Shown here: positions 8,335 through 13,396 of the stretch, in pieces
Layout: the number at the start of each line of letters is the position of its first letter
Position numbering within the stretch: position 1 is the stretch's first letter
Source of the DNA: Alphaproteobacteria bacterium
GTDB taxonomy: Bacteria > Pseudomonadota > Alphaproteobacteria > Rhizobiales > Aestuariivirgaceae
Reading direction: 5' to 3'
NCBI GenBank assembly: GCA_026400595.1
Contig: JAPLOT010000194.1
Span: 1 to 15,673, forward strand
DNA length: 15,673 nucleotides
Program-made: the position numbers and the translations under genes
The notes under the pieces: generated by a model
Databases searched by the model: none
The model's input: only the letters and a program-made list of their open reading frames with translations
What the model was told of the DNA's origin: nothing

Positions 8335-9456
8335 CTAATCCGTCAGCAGGATGGCGGAGGATGGCTCGAAGCTGAGCCAGACCTCGTCTTCCCATTGCGC
8401 CACGCGGCCGCCCTCATCGCTGCGGCGGGTGTTCACGCTGTTGACGAGGACAAGATGCCCGGACTCCAGTTTGACGCGGTAGAGCGAGTCCTTTCCGAAA
8501 TATCCGAGGTCACGCACCGTTCCCCTGACCACGTTCACACCGCCGCTGGGGGCCTTGCGCGTGATGGTGATCTTTTCCGGCCGGACCGCGACCGTGACCT
8601 TGCTGCCCCTTTCGGGAGTGGCGTCGGTCGCCGCCTTCACTGTGCCAGACAGAACCGGACAGGACACATCCGTCATGCCGCCGCCCGTGCGGATGACTTC
8701 ACCCTCGAACTGATTGATCGATCCGATGAAGTCGGCAACGAAGCGATTGGACGGGAATTCGTAGATCTCGTTGGGCGTGCCAACCTGACGGATCACGCCG
8801 CGGTCCATGACGGCAATGCGGCTCGACAGCGTCATCGCCTCCTCCTGATCGTGCGTGACAACGATGAAGGTGATGCCGGTGCGGTCCTGAATGTTCATCA
8901 GTTCGAACTGGGTGTGTTCGCGCAGCTTCTTGTCGAGGGCGCCCAGCGGCTCGTCCAGAAGCAAAAGCTTGGGCTGCTTGGACAGAGCACGGGCCAGGGC
9001 CACCCTCTGGCGCTGTCCGCCCGAGAGCTGATGCGGCTTGCGTCCGGCCAGCTCCGAGAGCTTGACCAGTTCAAGCATCTCCTTGACGCGCGCGCTGCGC
9101 TGCGCCGGCGTCAGGTCCTCATGCTTCAGGCCGTAGCCGACGTTCTGCTCGACGCTCATGTGCGGAAACAGCGCATAGGACTGGAACATCATGTTGACCG
9201 GCCGCTCATAGGGTGGAAGCGATGTCATGTCCTGGCCGTCGATGAAGATCCGGCCCAACGTCGGCTGCTCGAATCCGGCAAGCATGCGCAGCAGCGTGGT
9301 CTTGCCGCAGCCCGACCCGCCCAGCAACGAGAACAGTTCCCCCTTTGCAATGTCGAGGGAGACGTCATCGACGGCCCTGAAGGTGCCGAACGTCTTGGTA
9401 ACTCCCTCGATCCTCACGAACGGCGCCGCGGCTGCTCCGGTATCTGTGGCGGCCAT
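8335..9456 (-). CDS. potG: PotG/PotA-like ABC transporter ATPase
   Basis: A 373-residue ATPase that powers the importer. Visible motifs: Walker A GGSGCGKTT (46-54), Q-loop Q92 in FQSYALFPHM, signature LSGGQRQR (144-151), Walker B LLLLDEP (164-170), D-loop GALD, and H-loop H202 in VTHDQEEA. A TOBE-type regulatory domain fills about residues 240-373. The start at 9456 has a purine-rich GGGGGGAG upstream. A stable hairpin separates it from the binding-protein gene, so ATPase expression is probably lower than that of the binding protein. Membership of the spermidine/putrescine subfamily is clear. Confidence 0.95.
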   Translation of the reverse strand: MAATDTGAAAAPFVRIEGVTKTFGTFRAVDDVSLDIAKGELFSLLGGSGCGKTTLLRMLAGFEQPTLGRIFIDGQDMTSLPPYERPVNMMFQSYALFPHMSVEQNVGYGLKHEDLTPAQRSARVKEMLELVKLSELAGRKPHQLSGGQRQRVALARALSKQPKLLLLDEPLGALDKKLREHTQFELMNIQDRTGITFIVVTHDQEEAMTLSSRIAVMDRGVIRQVGTPNEIYEFPSNRFVADFIGSINQFEGEVIRTGGGMTDVSCPVLSGTVKAATDATPERGSKVTVAVRPEKITITRKAPSGGVNVVRGTVRDLGYFGKDSLYRVKLESGHLVLVNSVNTRRSDEGGRVAQWEDEVWLSFEPSSAILLTD

Positions 9457-9473
9457 GCTCCCCCCAAACTAGG

Positions 9474-9499
9474 AAGCCCGGCCGCTCAGGGCCGGGCTT
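9474..9499 (-). terminator. intercistronic hairpin after the binding-protein gene
   Basis: AAGCCCGGCC (9474-9483) and GGCCGGGCTT (9490-9499) form a perfect 10-bp stem with a 6-base loop. It lies just past the binding-protein stop at 9506. Such hairpins commonly protect the binding-protein message or attenuate readthrough to the ATPase and permeases. The U-tract is weak. Confidence 0.65.
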
Positions 9500-9505
9500 T
9501 CGTCT

Positions 9506-10615
9506 TCAACCGCTCTTGATGTCGCTCCAGGCGCGGGTCAGTCCGGCATTCTGGTCGTCGTCCAGAGGTGCGGGAGCCCAGAGGCGCTTCAGCGTCGCCT
9601 CGTCGGGATAGACGGCCGGGTTGGCCAGCACCGCCGGATCGATGAAAGGCTTGGAGGCGATATTGCCATTGGCGTAGTTCGTGAAGTTCGTGCACTTCGC
9701 GATCACTTCCGGCTGCAGCATGTACTCGAGGAACTTGTAGGCGTTTTGCACGTTGGGTGCGTCGGTCGGGACGCAGAGGCAGTCGACCCAGGCGGGAGCG
9801 CCGGTCTTCGGGACGAAGTAGGCGAGATTGAGTTCGACACCGGCTTCCTCGGCACGGGCCTTGGCCGTCGAATAGTCGCCCGACCAGTTGTTGATGACGC
9901 AGAGTTCCTTGTTTGGGATGGCGTTCAGGTAGTTGGTATTGTCGAAGGTGCGGATATGCTCGCGTACCGGCTTGAAGGCCTCCACCACGGCCTGGTAGTC
10001 GGCCACGTTCTTGGTATCGCCGTCCTTGCCCAGATACTTCAGCATCATGAGAATGACGTCGTTCGGCGAGTCGAGGATCGAAATGCCGCAATCGGCCAAC
10101 TTGGCCGCATTCTCCGGCTTGAAGATCGTGTCGAGGGACTCGAGGTCGGCGTCCGGCAGCCGCTCCTTGACCATGTCCACGTTGTAGGTGATGCCCACCG
10201 AACCCCACATATAGGGGATGGCATATTCGTTGCCCGGATCCCATCCGGAAAGAATGCGCAAGACCTCGGGATCGAGATTGCCCCAGCTTGGAAGCTTGGC
10301 GCGGTCAAGTTTCTGGTAGATGCCGGCCTTGATGAAGCGCGGCATTTCCATGCCCGACATGTCGACCACGTCATAGCCGGTGCTGCCGGCCAGCATCTTG
10401 GCCTGCATTTCCTCGGCCGAGCTGTAGGTATCGTAAGTCACGGCGATGCCGGTGGCCTTCTGGAAATCCTCGATCGTGGTTTCGCCGATGTAGTCGGCCC
10501 AGTTGTAGACATTCAGGACGCCGGCATCGGCATGGGCGCGCCGTATGTAAGGCATGGACAGCACGGCCGCACCGCCCAGTGCGGCCAGCGCGGTGCGTCG
10601 GTTGATCGTGGTCAT
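9506..10615 (-). CDS. potF: PotF-like periplasmic polyamine-type binding protein
   Basis: A 369-residue binding protein that hands substrate to the PotGHI-like complex. The leader (residues 1 to about 29) has a twin-arginine NRRTALAALGG and an AHA cleavage site, suggesting Tat export. The mature protein tracks E. coli PotF closely: VYNWADYI, EEMQAKMLAGSTGYDVV, PYMWGSVGITYN, LDSPNDV, NNWSGD, YANGN, and a C-terminal TRAWSDIKSG. Pocket acids D247 and D278 and aromatics W39, W244 and Y314 are kept. Positions matching PotF S38, E185 and F276 are A40, D186 and W276, so specificity may differ from putrescine. The start has a very good AAGGAGG. The gene has its own TTGACA-type -35 element and an operator-like palindrome upstream. 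Confidence 0.93.
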   Translation of the reverse strand: MTTINRRTALAALGGAAVLSMPYIRRAHADAGVLNVYNWADYIGETTIEDFQKATGIAVTYDTYSSAEEMQAKMLAGSTGYDVVDMSGMEMPRFIKAGIYQKLDRAKLPSWGNLDPEVLRILSGWDPGNEYAIPYMWGSVGITYNVDMVKERLPDADLESLDTIFKPENAAKLADCGISILDSPNDVILMMLKYLGKDGDTKNVADYQAVVEAFKPVREHIRTFDNTNYLNAIPNKELCVINNWSGDYSTAKARAEEAGVELNLAYFVPKTGAPAWVDCLCVPTDAPNVQNAYKFLEYMLQPEVIAKCTNFTNYANGNIASKPFIDPAVLANPAVYPDEATLKRLWAPAPLDDDQNAGLTRAWSDIKSG

Positions 10616-10653
10616 CGTTTCCTCCTTTGGCGCGCTCTTTGACGCCTTTCGCT

Positions 10654-10671
10654 TTTGAACGTCAGTTCAAA
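10654..10671. promoter_or_regulatory. perfect palindromic operator upstream of potF-like gene
   Basis: TTTGAAC (10654-10660), GTCA spacer, GTTCAAA (10665-10671): a perfect 7-bp inverted repeat of the size expected for a TetR-family dimer. It lies in the 78-base gap between the oxygenase stop and the binding-protein start and overlaps the predicted -10. A related site lies upstream of the oxygenase gene. Confidence 0.65.
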
Positions 10672-10692
10672 CCGGAATGACGCAGATGTCAA
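10664..10692 (-). promoter_or_regulatory. candidate promoter of the potF-like gene
   Basis: On the minus strand, a perfect TTGACA -35 (10687-10692) lies just after the oxygenase stop codon. With a 17-base spacer it faces TGAACT (10664-10669), a poor -10. The operator palindrome covers this -10. The -35 is convincing; the exact -10 is not. Confidence 0.45.
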
Positions 10693-10693
10693 T

Positions 10694-11896
10694 TTAAGCT
10701 TCGGTGAGCTCGCGATTGAGTTCGGCAATGGGCCGGCCTTGCGGTTCCTCGGGCAGGGTCACCACCGGCAGGGCCGAGCGCACGTGGTCGTGGTGGCTCT
10801 TCACGCCAAGCTCCAGGTCGGACAGGTGAAAATCGTCAAAGGCCTTCGATTTCATCGACTCGTTCGACCAAATGGTGAGCTGGACATCTTCCCGGCCGGT
10901 TTCGCGGTCGATGCGCTTGGCCAGGTAACGCGCGAGCCGGTCCTCCCGGCTCTCGTGGCGCCGGCAGTAAACGGCGCCCCGCTGCAGCGTCTTGCTCACA
11001 CCGAGGGGGAATTCCTGATAGAACTGGACCATCTCCGGCGTTACCGCGATCACGCAGTTGGGAAAGAGTCCGAAGTAGCTCCAGCGCCGCCGAAGGTCTT
11101 CCGGCAGGGAGGTCTGCACCGGCGCGTGCTTGAGATAGTGGCGCACGCTCCAGCGGCGTCCGCCATGGGTGCTGTAGGTGCCGGTGGAGCGGCTGACCCC
11201 GCCCTCGAAGGGTTCGTCGTAGTATGTCGCGCCATAGAGATCCTGCAGCGCCGGATGGGCCATCGCGACATGGTAACCTTCGTTGTCGACGTCACGCACG
11301 GATTTCCAGTTCACATTGGTTGTGAAGTCGTAGAAGCCGCCGACGGGTGCGAGATCTTCGATCTTGTAGTGCGCCAGCTCAGGTGCGAAGCGGGCCATCA
11401 GCTCCGCGACGGAAGGCTGCGGGCCCTTGTTGAAACGGATGAACACGAAGCCCATCCAGATCTCGGATTCCACCGGCTTCAGGCCGAACTTCGACTTGTC
11501 GAGCCCTGCAAAGCTGTTGGGCCGTGCGGCGCCGCGGAGCGTGCCATCGAAATTGTAGACCCAGCCATGGAAGGGGCAGATCAGGGCGTTCTTGCAGTGA
11601 CCCTGCTTGTCGCCCACCACGCGGGAGCCACGGTGGCGGCAGAGATTGTGGAAGGCGCGCACCTCTCCGTCGTCGCCCCGCACGATCAAGGCGCGCTCGT
11701 TTGCGATGTCGAGGGTGAAGTAGTCGCCCTTCTTCGGAACATCGTTCACATGGCCGGCGAGCTGCCAGTGATTGAGGAAGATCTCGTCGATCTCGAGCTG
11801 AAGCAGGGCTTCGCTGTGATAGGTCCAGGCCGGCAGGCCGCGGCGATCCCAGTCATTGCCAGGCGGGGCGGCGGGTGATTTGAGCGCGTTGTCCAT
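10694..11896 (-). CDS. Rieske non-heme iron oxygenase alpha subunit
   Basis: A 400-residue oxygenase component with two domains. The N-terminal Rieske [2Fe-2S] domain has ligands C86 and H88 (CRHRGSRV) and C107 and H110 (CPFHGW). The C-terminal catalytic domain has DNEGYHVAMAHP, giving likely Fe(II) ligands H209 and H214, with D337 (REDVQLTIW) as probable third ligand and D204/E206 as the electron-bridging acid region. Enzymes of this build hydroxylate or N-demethylate small substrates such as glycine betaine, stachydrine or carnitine, using electrons from a reductase. No reductase gene is visible nearby. The start at 11896 has GGAG about 8 bases upstream. As the first gene ahead of a polyamine-type importer, it probably acts on the imported compound; the substrate is unknown. 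Confidence 0.9.
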   Translation of the reverse strand: MDNALKSPAAPPGNDWDRRGLPAWTYHSEALLQLEIDEIFLNHWQLAGHVNDVPKKGDYFTLDIANERALIVRGDDGEVRAFHNLCRHRGSRVVGDKQGHCKNALICPFHGWVYNFDGTLRGAARPNSFAGLDKSKFGLKPVESEIWMGFVFIRFNKGPQPSVAELMARFAPELAHYKIEDLAPVGGFYDFTTNVNWKSVRDVDNEGYHVAMAHPALQDLYGATYYDEPFEGGVSRSTGTYSTHGGRRWSVRHYLKHAPVQTSLPEDLRRRWSYFGLFPNCVIAVTPEMVQFYQEFPLGVSKTLQRGAVYCRRHESREDRLARYLAKRIDRETGREDVQLTIWSNESMKSKAFDDFHLSDLELGVKSHHDHVRSALPVVTLPEEPQGRPIAELNRELTEA

Positions 11897-11931
11897 GGAT
11901 CATCTCCGAATTCAACGGGTGTTTCAGATGG

Positions 11932-11957
11932 TCTATATTGACTGAACTATCATTCAA
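11932..11957 (-). promoter_or_regulatory. candidate promoter and operator of the Rieske oxygenase gene
   Basis: An imperfect palindrome occupies 11938-11957 (half sites TTGACTGA and TCATTCAA around ACTA, seven of ten symmetric pairs). Its core TGAAC-TATC-ATTCA differs at one arm position from the TGAAC-N4-GTTCA of the site upstream of the binding-protein gene. On the minus strand a TATAGA -10 lies immediately downstream (11932-11937), and the -35 region falls within or at the edge of the palindrome. A repressor bound here would block the oxygenase promoter and may also affect the divergent hydratase gene. Confidence 0.5.
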
Positions 11958-12033
11958 AATCCAGATGAATCTGTCATCTTATTGATTTCAAAGGAATTGA
12001 TGATAAACATTGAAGCAAGGAAAGAACCTGCAG

Positions 12034-12852
12034 ATGCCAGAATTTGAGGATTGGATCGGCCGGCGGGCAGAAGCGCTCGATGTGGCGACCCCACGCCTGC
12101 TGGCCGAATTCCGCGCCACTCTCGCACCCCATCTGTTCGAACCGGGCGATCCCGATCTGGCGCCGCCGGGGTTTCACTGGAGCCTCGCGCCTGCCGTGCC
12201 GCCCGCCGCCGAACTGGGTGAGGATGGCAGCGCCGCCCATGCCGGGCTGGTTCCGCCCATTCCCCTCCCGCGCCGCATGTGGGCTGGCGGAAGCATCGAA
12301 ACCTTCGCACCGATCCGGCGCGGCGCCGCGATCCGGCGGCTGTCCACTCTCGATGCTGTCACCCGGCGTGACGGCTCCTCCGGCAAGCTCTATTTCGTCA
12401 CGCTTCGCCATGTCATCATGGCAGAAGGTTCTCCGGCCGTGCACGAGCGGCAGGACCTTGTCTTCCGGGACGCGTCATCGCAGCCGGGCGCAGGACGCCC
12501 GGAGTCTGAAGGCCGCGACGATCTTGCCTGGACGGTCAATGCCGGCCCCGTGATGCTCTTCCGCTTCTCGGCCCTCACCTTCAACAGCCATCGCATCCAC
12601 TACGACGAGCACTATGCGCGCTCCGAGGGCTACCCGGGCCTGCTCGTGCAGGGGCCGCTGCAGGCGGCGCTCATGCTCAACCAGATCTCGGCTCTGAAGA
12701 GCAGCGTCCCGCGCCGCTTCGACTATCGCTGCATGGCGCCGCTGTTCAGCAGCCCGAGCGTCCGCGTGGCCTCGCGTGGCGACGAGGTCCGCGTGATCCG
12801 GGCCGACGGCATCACAACGGCGGAAGGCCGCGCTCGCGCTCAAGATACATGA
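12034..12852 (+). CDS. HTD2 / mesaconyl-C4-CoA hydratase-like hot-dog dehydratase
   Basis: A 272-residue protein of the FAS1-like/MaoC-type dehydratase group (COG3777-like). The N-terminal half has RRMWAGGSIETFAPIRRG (about residues 80-97) and LYFVTLRH. The C-terminal half carries the hydratase signature LTFNSHRIHYDEHYA (181-195), then EGYPGLLVQGPL (198-209), with H186 and H189 among the likely active-site residues. Relatives hydrate or dehydrate CoA thioesters, for example mesaconyl-CoA or 3-hydroxyacyl-ACP. I use ATG 12034, preceded by AAGGAAAG and beginning the family-like MPEFEDWIGR; a TTG at 12010 is possible. It is divergent from the Rieske gene across about 137 bases, and its 3' end overlaps the convergent Nudix gene by 41 bases. 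The substrate is not determined. Confidence 0.85.
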   Translation: MPEFEDWIGRRAEALDVATPRLLAEFRATLAPHLFEPGDPDLAPPGFHWSLAPAVPPAAELGEDGSAAHAGLVPPIPLPRRMWAGGSIETFAPIRRGAAIRRLSTLDAVTRRDGSSGKLYFVTLRHVIMAEGSPAVHERQDLVFRDASSQPGAGRPESEGRDDLAWTVNAGPVMLFRFSALTFNSHRIHYDEHYARSEGYPGLLVQGPLQAALMLNQISALKSSVPRRFDYRCMAPLFSSPSVRVASRGDEVRVIRADGITTAEGRARAQDT

Positions 12853-13396
12853 GGAGCAGCATGGTCTTGGCATCGACGATGCCGCCATCACGGGCCAGCC
12901 GCCGGGCATCATCCAGCGGCAGTTCGAGCACTTCGATGTCCTCGCCCTCATGCGCGTGGCCACCGCCATCGCCCAGTCGATCTGCAGGCGAATAATCCGC
13001 CAGGAAGAGCGTGAGACGCTCGGTCACGGCGCCGGGCGTGGAATAGACGCTGGCCATGCGGCGCAGGTTGCGGACTGCGAAGCCAAGTTCTTCCTCCGCC
13101 TCGCGCCGGGCGCAGTCGGCCGGATCATTGCCGTCGAGCAATCCCGCGCAGGCCTCGATGATGTGTCCCTCTCCATCGAAGAGATAGGCAGGCAGGCGGA
13201 ACTGGCGCACCAGCAGCACGGTGTTGCGCTCGGGATCGAAGGGAAGGACCGCAGCGCCATGTCCGTGGTCATGAACCTCGCGCACGAGACGCTCGCGCCG
13301 GCCATCGCGACGGCGATAGGAAATGACATAGCGGTCGAGCCTTGCCCAGGCATGCGACAGCGTCTCGACGCTCTCGATCTTCACGGGATCGCTCAT
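12812..13396 (-). CDS. NudK-like Nudix hydrolase (sugar-nucleotide pyrophosphatase type)
   Basis: A 194-residue Nudix hydrolase. The Nudix box lies at about residues 84-106 (AGLLDGNDP, then REAEEELGF) with metal-binding E99, E102 and E103. EVHDHGHGAAVLP and HIIEACAGLLD resemble E. coli NudK, which cleaves GDP-mannose; related enzymes cleave ADP-ribose or ADP-glucose. ATG 13396 overlaps the stop of the GlgX-MalQ gene (13393-13396), so translation is probably coupled. That context suggests a nucleotide sugar linked to glycogen, such as ADP-glucose, but this is inference. The 3' end overlaps the convergent hydratase gene by 41 bases. Confidence 0.88.
   Translation of the reverse strand: MSDPVKIESVETLSHAWARLDRYVISYRRRDGRRERLVREVHDHGHGAAVLPFDPERNTVLLVRQFRLPAYLFDGEGHIIEACAGLLDGNDPADCARREAEEELGFAVRNLRRMASVYSTPGAVTERLTLFLADYSPADRLGDGGGHAHEGEDIEVLELPLDDARRLARDGGIVDAKTMLLLMYLERERGLPPL

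Noticed and set aside
8209..9519. 436-codon plus-strand frame opposite the PotG-like ATPase
   Set aside because: The minus strand carries all ABC ATPase motifs; the plus-strand product has no domain and spans intergenic sequence.
10655..11878. 407-codon plus-strand frame opposite the Rieske gene
   Set aside because: Antisense shadow of a gene with intact cluster and iron ligands; no motif seen.
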